A stretch of DNA of 64,000 nucleotides. Source: Pomphorhynchus laevis. Taxonomy: Eukaryota; Acanthocephala; Palaeacanthocephala; Echinorhynchida; Pomphorhynchidae. Below the pieces are notes generated by a model. That model saw only the letters and a list, made by a program, of their open reading frames with translations. It was not told the origin of the DNA and searched no databases. The DNA lies in the NCBI GenBank assembly GCA_012934845.2, contig WNNJ02003354.1, positions 38,253-102,252 of the forward strand, in the 5' to 3' direction. Below, one piece after another: positions 11,960 to 21,660 of the stretch (the stretch's first letter is position 1; every line of letters starts with the position of its first letter). The translations under genes and the position numbers were made by a program.

Positions 11960-12030
11960 TTGCTGAACTACTTTTTTCTTTCTTTTTTCTTTCTTTTTTT
12001 CTTTTTTTTTCTTTCTTTTTTTCCCTTTTC
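11960..12030 (+). repeat. T/C-rich low-complexity tract
   Basis: Runs of TTCTTTCTTTTT directly after the LINE-A stop codon, probably part of the element's 3' UTR or an expanded microsatellite within it. Confidence 0.7.
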
Positions 12031-12080
12031 TTAATATTGTGATCAGACAAAATGACTCTTTATGTGTCAAAGTCTTGTAA

Positions 12081-13173
12081 AAAAAATAGAAAATTATGGT
12101 TACAACCACTTGACGGTTAATCATTCAGACAATTTAGTGGATCCAATCTCAGGTACCAATGATCTATTAACATGTCAACATATTATTCTAAATTTCTAGG
12201 ATGTTACACATCGAATCGAGTCACAATGGCGTCCATTAAACATTTTATGAGTAAAGGCAAAAAATAAAGGATGGATGGTTCTCTATTTGGACGAATATGC
12301 TTGTAGGTGAAATTCACGCCTGAATAGCTTACCTCTCTTTAAAAACTTTCAGACGACATTAAAGACTTGTTTTAGTTAAAAACATTTCATCAAAAGGATT
12401 TATTTTTGTCCCTAATTAGCCATCATATTTCTCTTCATCTGGGTGTCGAATTGATCTAAAATTTCGAAAGTAGGTCTATTGGACTTCGATGATTTAAATA
12501 ATATGAAAAATCAATGTGTTCATAATTGAAAATTTTGAATTGACAACAAAATGAGTTAAATGCTGTTACAGTTGCATCACAAATACAAATAAAATTAAAT
12601 AGTTTGAAAGTCAATTAATTATTTAGAGTCTTGAGGATCTTTACTGCCGGGCAAACGTCCAATTGTTTCTTAAATTTTGAAATTATTTCTGTCGATACGG
12701 TTTATTCGGAATGACTATTCCAAGCTAGAATAACACGTCGACGGAGACATCTAATTTGAATCGATTAAATCTATTTCTGTTCGACATCCAAGAATGACTG
12801 CGTTATGAATACTGATTCCTTAGTTCCATAAAACATTTAGGGGTGAATCATGGAGAATATTTTATACTAAAAATAGATAAATCATCATAAGTGCATAATG
12901 AATGGATGAAAGAGTACATCCAGTCTCTTTAACTGATTTTAATACGAAATATGACTAACATGGGGGACTAACTTAGTAACATTTCTATATACACATTCAA
13001 AACTATTAAGTTCGCCAAGATTATTTGGAGACGTGGAAGTAGAAGCGTATATCAGCGAACTTTAATTAACCCACCCGAGATCAGTTTAAAACTAGTTGAA
13101 TCTAAGCTAGCAAATTAACTGCGGAGTACTCCCAACGTTCGACGCACTTTAGAACACATGTACCCATTATGTT
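12081..13173. other. No gene recognised
   Basis: Spacer between LINE-A and LINE-C. No long frame and no recognisable repeat. It may include the 5' UTR of LINE-C, because ORF1 begins only at 13355, but no boundary can be set. Confidence 0.5.
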
Positions 13174-13216
13174 TCCTAGTTGGTAAATCGGTTCATACCC
13201 GATTTACCAACTAGGA
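13174..13216. repeat. 18-bp hairpin before LINE-C ORF1
   Basis: Perfect inverted repeat: 13174-13191 (TCCTAGTTGGTAAATCGG) and 13199-13216 with a 7-base loop. It abuts the duplicated endonuclease fragment that starts at 13215. Confidence 0.85.
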
Positions 13217-13306
13217 CCTACCTGCCCGCTCACACGGTAGAGGTCGTCCATTTGGTGGTGTTATACTAGCAATAAAGTGTTTACCTTCAACTTGGTCTCA
13301 CTCTGT
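13215..13306 (+). repeat. 92-bp copy of LINE-C endonuclease sequence, upstream of ORF1
   Basis: Identical but for one base to 14612-14703, which encodes DLPARSHGRGRPFGGVIL in the ORF2 endonuclease. The copy lies just upstream of ORF1 in the same orientation. It is joined directly to the right arm of the 13174-13216 hairpin. Confidence 0.9.
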
Positions 13307-13354
13307 AATAACATCAAGTATATCAAGTGTATCATTGCGCTTTTGCCATCACAA

Positions 13355-14404
13355 ATGACGAATTCAGAACGCTGCTGTTCATGCAATGGAAACAACGCCT
13401 TATGTAAAAGTTGTAGTTGTGTCAATGGGGGCAGGCCTTGTTTGGGGTGTTTGCCTTCAAAGAAGGGAAGGTGTCACAATGACGGATCGCGGTCATCCCA
13501 AAAGCAAGTATCCTCAGTAGAAACTATACCCATCACAAATTATCAGTCGATTGCCCCCTTTCAATCTGATACTTGCAATCCAATAATATCGGATTTTGTC
13601 ACGCATGAAATAAAATGTACGAATGAAAATTGTAGTCTTTACACAGTTATCAGGGTCCCCGTTCGGATATCTCGTGAGTTCTTTCAGCAAGACTTCTTGT
13701 GCGGCACATGTGCAGCTTCTAAAATCTCTTATATTATGGAGGAACTGAAAAAGCAGGAAGGGTTGATTAAAAGCTTAGAGTCTGATTTTGCAGCTCTTAA
13801 GCTTTCGATACCAGAATCTTCTTCTCAACACATTGAAAACATTTCAAAACGTTCCTTTGCAGAGGTTGTTCGACGCGAAGTTACACGGTCAGTAATTGCT
13901 GCTTCTTCGGCATCAATCCAAAATAATAGTCCACTTAATATCATTAAAGCTTGCGAATCACAGGCGAAACGCTCAAATACAGTTATTATTAGAAATTTAC
14001 CAATTTCTGAGGATGAACAAAAATCTATTCAGGCTTTATTCAGGGAGATTGGTTTTGTTTTACCAGCAGACAAAAAATTCTCATTTTTCAGACTTCCTGC
14101 GAAGCGGAGTGATGTGCCTCCGTGGCTCTTAATTTCTCTAGATGGACATTATGTAGATACTATTATTCGATCAGCTCACCGTTTGAAATCGTCAGTTCTT
14201 TTCCAGAGAGTATACATTCAACCAAATTTGTCCCCGGCGGAACGTGAGATTCAAAACGCGTTGCGCGCCGAACTTAAAAAGAAACGCCTGGCTGATCCGT
14301 CTGGCATATATCGCATAAGAAATACTCGTGTTTTGAGAGTGGGTGAGACTACAACTAGTACTGAGGAAACTATGTCTGGGATAGAAATTTCTTCGCCTAT
14401 ATGA
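13355..14404 (+). CDS. LINE-C ORF1 protein with Cys-rich zinc-binding motifs
   Basis: 349 residues from ATG at 13355; the frame is open from 13277 but the ATG directly before SERCCSCNGNNALC is the natural start. Residues about 5-40 form a compact Cys cluster (CCSC, CKSCSC, CLGCLPSKKGRC) of the type found in ORF1 proteins of several invertebrate LINEs. At about 110-150 a second pattern, CTNENC then DFLCGTC, recurs in LINE-B ORF1. A coiled-coil-like stretch (about 155-175) and a basic region follow, then NTVIIRNLPISEDEQK, which resembles the first strand and helix of an RRM-like fold. The likely role is RNA binding and ribonucleoprotein assembly. The stop abuts the ORF2 frame without overlap. 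Confidence 0.8.
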   Translation: MTNSERCCSCNGNNALCKSCSCVNGGRPCLGCLPSKKGRCHNDGSRSSQKQVSSVETIPITNYQSIAPFQSDTCNPIISDFVTHEIKCTNENCSLYTVIRVPVRISREFFQQDFLCGTCAASKISYIMEELKKQEGLIKSLESDFAALKLSIPESSSQHIENISKRSFAEVVRREVTRSVIAASSASIQNNSPLNIIKACESQAKRSNTVIIRNLPISEDEQKSIQALFREIGFVLPADKKFSFFRLPAKRSDVPPWLLISLDGHYVDTIIRSAHRLKSSVLFQRVYIQPNLSPAEREIQNALRAELKKKRLADPSGIYRIRNTRVLRVGETTTSTEETMSGIEISSPI

Positions 14405-17238
14405 CTATGTGAAGAGCCTTTCCCTTTTTCTGCTTCCTCAATTGTTACTAATTTTGATTTCTCGAAGGTTAGCATTCTTTTATTTAATGTTGAAGGCTTA
14501 TCATCTCTGCTTAATCTGGGTTTGGCCTCGTGGATTCAGCGTTTTGATGCGGTAATTTTCAATGAGACTTTTAGTCTGAATCATCTTTCTCTACAAGGGT
14601 TCTATACCTTTGACCTACCTGCCCGCTCACACGGTAGAGGTCGTCCATTTGGTGGTGTTATACTAGCAATAAAGTGTTTGCCTTCAACTTGGTCTCACTC
14701 TGTCTCAGATAATTGCATTTGTCTTGTAACTCCTTATCTGGTTATCATTGCGGTTTATTTTAATCCCGACTTCTCTGCGGCTGACATTATTGATGAAATT
14801 TCACAGCTTTGTTCTAATTTGCCATCTAATTCGAGAGTTTTTGTTGGTGGTGATTTTAATGCAAAATATTCAGTTCCATATAGACCAAAACTTCAACAGC
14901 TTATTAGTTACTTTGCATCTATGAACTTAAAACTTTGTATCCCCGCTGAGAAATGGTCTTATGAGTGTTATCGGTCGAGAAGTTTATTAGATTTTGCCTT
15001 TTCTAATTGCGAGGTAACGAAGATGAATACCATGCTTGCCTCTGAATGGTCTTTGATACGCAAGCATAAGCCGGTAAACTGTATAGTCAATTTTCATTCT
15101 CAGATATTAGAATCTCCAACTAGATTGTGTCACTCTCGTATTGTGAATCCCGAGTCTTTAAATATCCAAGTGGTTCTTAAAGCTTATTCTCTTATGTCAA
15201 CTGGTCAACATCATGCGAGTGCTGATCTTTTGACTGCGGCAATAGTTCAGAGTTGTGGTTCGTCTTCCAGTCGGCGCTTCACGAGTCGTCCTTTTAATTA
15301 TCGCAAGTGGCCTATCCTGCAAGAAATGCAGCGAACACTGCTTAGAATGTCTCGCGATTGTAGTAGTGGGCATTCTACAAAGGAGGCTTATATTGTCCTT
15401 CGACGGGTTTATACCAAAATGTTGCAGACTTTTCACCGAGATCGTTTGTACGCAGAAGAGTGTCATCGATTAAGTTTGGCAGAGAGCTTTCCATGGAAAG
15501 TCCATTCTAAACATCATAATAAAATCATGTCTTTAGTTCCGCTTTCCAAGTGGGTTGATCACTTTCGCTCTTTCCTCCATCTCGATGATCTATCGTTGTC
15601 ATTGCCAGCTAATAATTTTGATTTTGACGGTTCCTCTGGTTTGATTGATACACCCTTTTCCATTGAGGAAATTGAAGGATGCCTTGCGCGGATGCATGTG
15701 AAGAAAGCTAGTGGTCCGGATAATCTCTGCGTGGAGCAACTCCGAGCTACATTCCACATATTTGGCAGCTATTGGACCTTTATGTTCAATTCTCTACTCT
15801 ATGGATCCTGTTTGCCATTCTCTTGGAAAGAGGGGATAGTGAAAGTTCTATATAAGGGCACCGGTCCTTTGGAATCTCCAGACTCTTATCGCGGAATTTT
15901 CCTTTTAAACCACGTTTATAAATTATTGTCGTTTGTATTAACTTCTCGACTAGCTAAGCACTGTTCTTCGTTATTGCCTGAAGAACATTTGGATTTCGGC
16001 AAGGTCGCTCGACTTGTGATGCTATCAGTCTAGTGCGTTCTTCTGTAGTCAACTGTATTTCTAATAAAAATTCATTATATGCCATCTTTATTGATTTTCG
16101 TAGAGCATTTGACTCAGTCAATCGAAATATCCTACTTTCTAAGCTGCATAATAATTGTAATCTTCGTGGGCGCTTTCTTCGCCTACTATATCAGATTCTA
16201 TTACCTAACCGTGTCAAGGTATTCGATGATTTAGCATACTCTGACTTCTTCACAGTTAATCATGGCGTATTGCAGGGGGACCCAATCAGTCCTCTATTAT
16301 TTTCAATCTTCGTTATTGATTTACCACCGGTTATACGGTCTTTTGCAAACGAAGTTGAGTTGGCGCTATATGCTGACGATCTTGTGATCCTGACAAGAAA
16401 CCTAGGCACGGCTCAAAAGGCACTCGATGGCTTGACTGTATTTTGTAGTCGGAATGAACTAGACATCAACATTTCAAAATCAAAGGTAGTGAAGTTCCGC
16501 GGTGGTGGTCGTTTATCCAAGCATGACTCGCTTTTTATAAAGTCTCAGACACTAGAGTTCTGTACTAATTATAAGTATCTTGGCGTTCTATTAACGTCTA
16601 GATGGTCTTTTACCGCGCACCTTGAGGCTAAATCTTCTAAGATTGCAATTAAAACGGCTTCATATCCTCAACTAAGGAAGCTGTCGTTTGAAGGAGCGTT
16701 GAGATATTTCGAGTTAATGCTTCTACCAATTATTCAGTATGGGTTGGCAACATTCTGGGAGGACCTCACTGAGTTAAATTTTAGACAGATTGATAGGTGT
16801 CAGGCCCGATTTTTGAAACATATAGTTGGAGTATCCAATAAATGTAGTACGACAGCGATCACATACTTGGCAAAAATAAAGCCGCTTAGTGTCCGATTAT
16901 GTAGTAGTCTTAGATGTGTTCAAACGTCTAGTTATCTCCAACATTTGGTAGCTCTTGAGACTAAATTCTTAAACGTGGATCATGATTTAGCCAATTCTCC
17001 TGTGTACCTGCAAAACAGTTGGAGATCACCGTTAAATGTGAAACGCCCATTGATATGGAGGTTATCTATTCATGGTTTTCATGATAACTACTGTCGCCGA
17101 CTTCTCGCTTGTCATCGCCGTGATTCTTCTTGTATATGCCGCTTCTGTGCTTCTTCCTGTGATGCATTGCTCCATGCTCTAGCCTGCCCTCAACTCAGCC
17201 TTATGTCACTTCAAGAGATTAATGATCTTCGTCATTGA
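14405..17238 (+). CDS. LINE-C ORF2: endonuclease plus reverse transcriptase, one frameshift
   Basis: The frame opens at 14405, right after the ORF1 stop, and has no ATG before the endonuclease, so expression probably relies on reinitiation, a non-AUG start or ribosomal coupling. Endonuclease motifs: ILLFNVEGL, FNETF, GRPFGGVIL, GGDFNAKYS and SLLDFAFS. Reverse transcriptase motifs: KASGPDNLCVEQLR, FIDFRRAFDSVNRN, GVLQGDPISPLLFSIF and the catalytic YADDLVIL, then a Cys-rich tail (CICRFCASSC). A single frameshift lies at about 16005-16033: before it the frame reads EEHLDF, after it the shifted frame carries GRSTCDAISLVRSS. Otherwise intact, so moderately young. Confidence 0.85.
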
Positions 17239-17356
17239 TCAAAAAACGACGCATTAAGAAGACAATATGTATACTTCAAATTTTGTTGATTCTGACTAAT
17301 TTCCTATTTTGTAATTATTTGCCCAGCCGAAAGGCGGAACGGGAAATAAAACTCTG

Positions 17357-17380
17357 TATTATTATTATTATTATTATTAT
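17357..17380. repeat. ATT microsatellite shared by two LINE tails
   Basis: About eight ATT units. They form the 3' tail of LINE-C on the plus strand and, read on the other strand, the tail of LINE-D, so the two elements lie tail to tail across it. Confidence 0.85.
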
Positions 17381-17466
17381 GTAGACAACGTTACGAGCAT
17401 AGCTCACAGTTGCTGACAAATCGATAGTCAAAATAAAAGAAAAAGAGAAAATCAAAAACAAATCAG

Positions 17467-19305
17467 TTAACAATTTAAAATAATCTGTCGTTTAAAGAGC
17501 TCACGAGTTCCCGCATTTACAATATCATCGCTTAAACGATTCCATGAATTTATTATTCGTTGTCCAAATTGAATCGTCCTAGAATGTACTATTCGTTGGC
17601 GACTAAGATAAAACGAAAGACCTCGCAAAGCTCGAGTTGATCGAATGTTGAAGAGCCCACGCAACACATGGTGTTCATTGTGAAATACCTCCCATACAAG
17701 ACACAGATCCCGCGAGTCACGAATATCACATAATGACTGCATATTTAAAGACCGAAGACGGTCCTCGTAAGGAAGTTCTCTCAAAGAATGTACTAATTTT
17801 GTTGCCCTACGTAGCACCTTCTCAAGTCGATTAATCTCATCTCTGGTTCGAGGGTATGAACATTGAGAAGCATATAACAAATGACTTAGTACAAAAGCGT
17901 TTGCAAGAACTCTAAAAGAACGTGGACTCACATAGCTGAATGATCGGCGAAGGAAACCAACCATACGCATGGCCTTCGAACAAATGTACTCAGTGTTTTG
18001 GCGAGTGGAGAAATCATCCGTTATCAATACGCCAAGATCTTTATAGCTCGAAACCAATTTAATCACTCGATCCCCGAGATGATATATCGGCACTGGAACA
18101 ATATTACGTGATCGAATGTGCATGCAAGTGCACTTCGAGGCATTAACAGACAGACCATTAGAACGTGCCCACTTAAGAACCGTGTCAATATCTGATTGAA
18201 GAATGTTACGATCATAATTCGACTTGATGGCTCTCCAAATTTTTAAATCGTCAGCAAATAATAATGAATGCGAACTTATTACACTGGGTAGATCGTTGAT
18301 GAAAATACAAAACAGCAAAGGACCCAATACAGACCCTTGCGGGACACCGGCATTAACTAGATAATGCTCGGAAAGGGTACCGTTAATGGCGACCTGGTAT
18401 GTGCGACCAGAAAGAAAGTTGCATATCCAACGAATGATAATTGGATTGATTTTTAATGCACTTATCTTCATAATCAACTTGTCATGGGGTACATGATCAA
18501 ATGCTTTGGAGAAGTCAAAAAATATGACATCGACAGCATACCCCTCATCCACTATGGAACCCCAACTTTCCTGTGCCAATAAAAGGTTGGTTACTGTGGA
18601 ACAGTTTTTACGGAATCCGTGCTGATTAGTAGAAAGTAACCTGTATGATTCTAGGTAGCTACTGATTATCCGATAAAGTAATCTCTCTAATACACGACAC
18701 GATACAGAGGTTAAACTAACCGGTCGGTAGTTATCTACACATGATCGATCACCTTTCTTATGAAGCGGCTTAATGATAGAGCGTTTCCATGCATTCGGGA
18801 CTATACCGTAATATAATGATGCTATAAATATCCTATATAAAGGCGCAGCAATGACATCATGAAGATTCTTCAGGTATATTGAGGGAAGTAAATCTGGGCA
18901 AATCGAGCCCGACGGTTTCAGTCGTTTAAACTCTTTCATAACATCTTGAACTGTGAACAAGTGAAGAATATCAAAAATTGACGGATTAATACGAGTAATT
19001 TCTATACAAGGAGAAGTAGTAGCTGATACGAGAAATTTACGACCAAATGCATTAGCAATATCGAAATGATCTACTAGAATGCGTCCATTGTTTCCAATGA
19101 TAGAGCTAGAAGATCGAACATTACTTTTAAAATTTGCATATTTAAATAATATGTTAGGATTGTTGGCTGACTTTCCTATCAGTACTTGTTCAAATTGCCG
19201 CTTTTTAAGTCTCTTGAGATATGTGAAATGATTCCGACACTTTTTAAATGACCTATAACAAGCCGACCTTCTAGCGGACGAAGGGGTTAAGGGAAAGGTG
19301 ATCAT
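17467..19305 (-). CDS. LINE-D reverse transcriptase, intact frame with chimeric N-terminus
   Basis: 612 residues, uninterrupted. Only the first 15 or so codons lie in the fused LINE-B fragment, and in a different frame from LINE-B's own protein, so the ATG is a by-product of the fusion. The reverse transcriptase reads KPSGSICPDLLPSIYLK, IIKPLHKKGDRSCVDNYRPV, HGFRKNCSTVTNLLLAQ, FFDFSKAFDHVPHDKLI, AGVPQGSVLGPLLFCIFIND and the catalytic LFADDLKIW, then thumb and a basic C-terminal region. The endonuclease is missing. Motifs are closest to LINE-A but too different to be the same family. An intact frame with no endonuclease suggests a recent, dead-on-arrival insertion. Confidence 0.88.
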   Translation of the reverse strand: MITFPLTPSSARRSACYRSFKKCRNHFTYLKRLKKRQFEQVLIGKSANNPNILFKYANFKSNVRSSSSIIGNNGRILVDHFDIANAFGRKFLVSATTSPCIEITRINPSIFDILHLFTVQDVMKEFKRLKPSGSICPDLLPSIYLKNLHDVIAAPLYRIFIASLYYGIVPNAWKRSIIKPLHKKGDRSCVDNYRPVSLTSVSCRVLERLLYRIISSYLESYRLLSTNQHGFRKNCSTVTNLLLAQESWGSIVDEGYAVDVIFFDFSKAFDHVPHDKLIMKISALKINPIIIRWICNFLSGRTYQVAINGTLSEHYLVNAGVPQGSVLGPLLFCIFINDLPSVISSHSLLFADDLKIWRAIKSNYDRNILQSDIDTVLKWARSNGLSVNASKCTCMHIRSRNIVPVPIYHLGDRVIKLVSSYKDLGVLITDDFSTRQNTEYICSKAMRMVGFLRRSFSYVSPRSFRVLANAFVLSHLLYASQCSYPRTRDEINRLEKVLRRATKLVHSLRELPYEDRLRSLNMQSLCDIRDSRDLCLVWEVFHNEHHVLRGLFNIRSTRALRGLSFYLSRQRIVHSRTIQFGQRIINSWNRLSDDIVNAGTRELFKRQIILNC

Positions 19306-19439
19306 CGAAATGGAATCATAAGAAATGAGATTGTGTACTATGGGGATGATTGATGATGCAAAAGATACAAGGGGGTATGTTAGGTTGACGGGAGGAGATC
19401 GACATTATTTTAGACTTTTGTCTGGGTTTAGAACGAGAC
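19258..19439 (-). repeat. 182-bp duplicate of LINE-B internal sequence
   Basis: Matches 20493-20674 base for base as far as I can read. It is an internal LINE-B reverse-transcriptase segment, with neither end of the element, flanked by LINE-D on one side and unrelated AT-rich DNA on the other. Confidence 0.9.
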
Positions 19440-19917
19440 ATGACTATCATATTATGTTATGAACAATTGTCTATTGATGAGGTATTTAACGTTTCAGATC
19501 GTAAAATGCACTACATATTTCTATTTTTATTTTTTATTTTTATATTCTAATAAATAAAAATTAAATGTCTCAAAGTATGATTATCCTCGATTAAAAACCG
19601 AATAAGCACGCACGTATTATACTAATAACTTTCGTTATGAAAAATTCGAGAACCGCCAAAAGCTGGTATTTAGCTAAATATTTTCCGAAACAACAATTTA
19701 ACTAAAAGAACATAAATTGTATATATTAAATTACACCTCTAATAGTTGATCCTGACTAAGATGTTTGTGGTAAAGCCATTATACACTGTGATGATCACGG
19801 TGCAGTAAAGAGCGTATACTCATGACTATCATCTTAAATTTTAAATTGTAGAAAATAGAGGATTGGAAAAATTATTTCTTTATACCAGAAATAATGGTAG
19901 GTCAGATGACTAAATTA
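19440..19917. other. No gene recognised
   Basis: AT-rich spacer between the LINE-D/B fusion and the 3' end of the long LINE-B copy. No frame or repeat stands out apart from ATGACTATCAT occurring near both ends (19440 and 19828). Confidence 0.5.
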
Positions 19918-20003
19918 AGATTTAAAAAAAGTTTATTTTTTACTTGGCAAATGCGTGCCGGCGCACGCTTACATGAGCACAGCAAAAACAACAAAAATCT
20001 AAA

Positions 20004-21660
20004 TCATGTTTCGAGGAGGTGGACACGGAGGTGGCATTTGGATGCAATAAAGGAGGGAGCGCGGCGGACGTCGAGTGGGAGCTGATTCCAGGCGAGTGGG
20101 GCGGCGACGAGGGAGGATCGGATACCGTAGTTGTTAGAGTAATTGGGAACGTAGAGTAAGAGGGAATGACGGTAACACAGTGATAGAGAGGTGGGACGAG
20201 TGTCGTCTAAGAAAGGGAGGTTGATGAACGATAGGGATCCGTCAGCGATGATACGAAAAGTTACGAGAAGGCGGAGTTGTATGCGGATTTGGATAGTAGG
20301 CCGAGAGAGTTGGGCAAGATATGTAGATGTGTGGTCAAAGCGACGGATACGAAATAGCACTCGAACGGTGGAGTTGATGATGCTTCTAGGGGTAGGATGA
20401 TGGATTTTGGAGAATTGGCGAAAAGGCTTCTATCCGCCCCTTTTTGGCGATAAGGGGGCGGATACGGCGAAAATTACGGAGAATTAAGTTAGACAAGCCG
20501 ACCTTCTAGCGGACGAAGGGGTTAAGGGAAAGGTGATCATCGAAATGGAATCATAAGAAATGAGATTGTGTACTATGGGGATGATTGATGATGCAAAAGA
20601 TACAAGGGGGTATGTTAGGTTGACGGGAGGAGATCGACATTATTTTAGACTTTTGTCTGGGTTTAGAACGAGACGAAGATGGGAGAGACGTTTGTGGATG
20701 GAAGAAAGACAGTTGGAAGCAGAAATTGCGATATCGTGTATGCGATGGGCGGGTGCATGAGAATATATGAGGATGTCATCGGGGTATTGCATGACGTTAA
20801 CGGAGTAAGGTTTGATAAACGGAGATAGATCACCGAGTAGAAGAGAGAAAAGCAGGAGTCTTAGGACTGAACCTTGTGGGACCCCGCAGAAAATAGGAAT
20901 TGGAGGAGAGTATGATAAATTTGAACAGACTCGAAAAGAACGGTCGGATAGATATGAGGCAAACTATGCTACGGAGGATGAAGAAAATCCGTAATCAAAA
21001 CGAAGATGAGAAAGGAGTATGGAGTGGTCGACGATGTCGAAGGCGGATGAGTGGTCGAGGGAGATGAGAACACTATATAGAGCCTTGTCACGAGAAATGA
21101 GTAGATCATTGTAAACTTTCATGCATGCGATTTCTGTGGAGTGATTAGAGTGGAAAGCGGATTTGAAAGGAGGGTACATATTAGATGAAGATAGATAAAC
21201 GTTGATCTGTGTTAAGATAAGGCGCTCTAAGACCTTGGAAAGAGTGGGGAGGAGTGAAATGGGGTAGAAGGAAGTGAGGGCTCGAGCGATTGTTTCTTAA
21301 CGAGGTGACGAACAATGGCGGATTTCCAGTGTGATGGAAAGATACGACTGCAGATGGACGAGTTAAACAAGGTTGTGAGAAAATGTAATATCGATGAGCA
21401 TATGGATTTAAGTATATGGGTAAGCAGGGGATTCGCAGGTGATGTTTTGCTAGGCAAGGACATGATGACAGATGAGACTTTGGTAGGTGAGACAGGGATA
21501 AGATGAAAGAGTTCCGGGAAATGAGGCTAGGCGGGGCAGAGTGGGATAGGATGGAGACCGGGGTGTGAGGGCAACGTGGATACTTTGGTCTGAAGAAATG
21601 ACGAATAATCATGGTGATTGATGTTGCAAGACGGAGAGGCGCGAGAAAGGATTGAGTCAA
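20004..21660 (-). pseudogene. LINE-B reverse transcriptase region, broken
   Basis: Frames at 21660-21181, 21463-21227, 21179-20964 and 20360-20004 together cover the reverse transcriptase but are displaced from one another. Recognisable pieces: HSTEIACMKVYNDLL and SAFDIVDHSILLSHL (21179-20964), and FDHTSTYLAQLSRPTIQIRI with AWNQLPLDVRR (20360-20004), all matching the intact frame at 9074-10591. Compared with that copy, about 70 bp are missing near 20425-20480, replaced by a short hairpin-forming filler. Confidence 0.85.
20425..20480. repeat. Hairpin-forming filler at a deletion inside LINE-B
   Basis: ATCCGCCCC and GGGGCGGAT face each other across about 14 bases. The intact copy has only one of these arms (ATCCGCCCCC at about 10085) and then about 70 bp that are absent here. 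The second arm looks like an inverted copy of the first made at the breakpoint. Confidence 0.6.

Larger units (their letters stand above)
6664..12080 (+). mobile_element. LINE-A, CR1/Jockey-like, interrupted by LINE-B
   Basis: A non-LTR retrotransposon made of 6664-8332 and 10673-12080, split by a LINE-B insertion. The host element carries a complete endonuclease and reverse transcriptase but no recognisable ORF1, so it is probably 5'-truncated just before ORF2; a short duplication (TTAACAAATGGTTTTGT) sits at 6638-6676. The 3' UTR begins after the stop at 11949 and contains a long T/C-rich tract. The exact 3' end is uncertain. Confidence 0.85.
13215..17384 (+). mobile_element. LINE-C, near-complete two-ORF non-LTR retrotransposon
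   Basis: ORF1 (13355-14404), ORF2 (14405-17238) and a 3' UTR with GCCCAGCCGAAAGGCGGAAC ending in an ATT microsatellite at 17357-17380. Both an ORF1 with zinc-binding motifs and a full endonuclease-reverse transcriptase are present. The 5' limit is uncertain because of the duplicated fragment and hairpin just upstream. A worn relative lies at 5873-6590. The clade is not fixed; GVLQGDPISPLLF differs from the VPQGSVLG of LINE-A, -B and -D. Confidence 0.85.
17381..19439 (-). mobile_element. LINE-D (CR1/Jockey-like), fused at 5' end to LINE-B fragment
   Basis: A 5'-truncated non-LTR retrotransposon retaining its reverse transcriptase and 3' UTR. Its 5' end (19257) is joined without spacer to a 182-bp LINE-B segment (19258-19439), in the same orientation as the neighbouring LINE-B copy and identical in sequence to 20493-20674. 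Confidence 0.85.
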
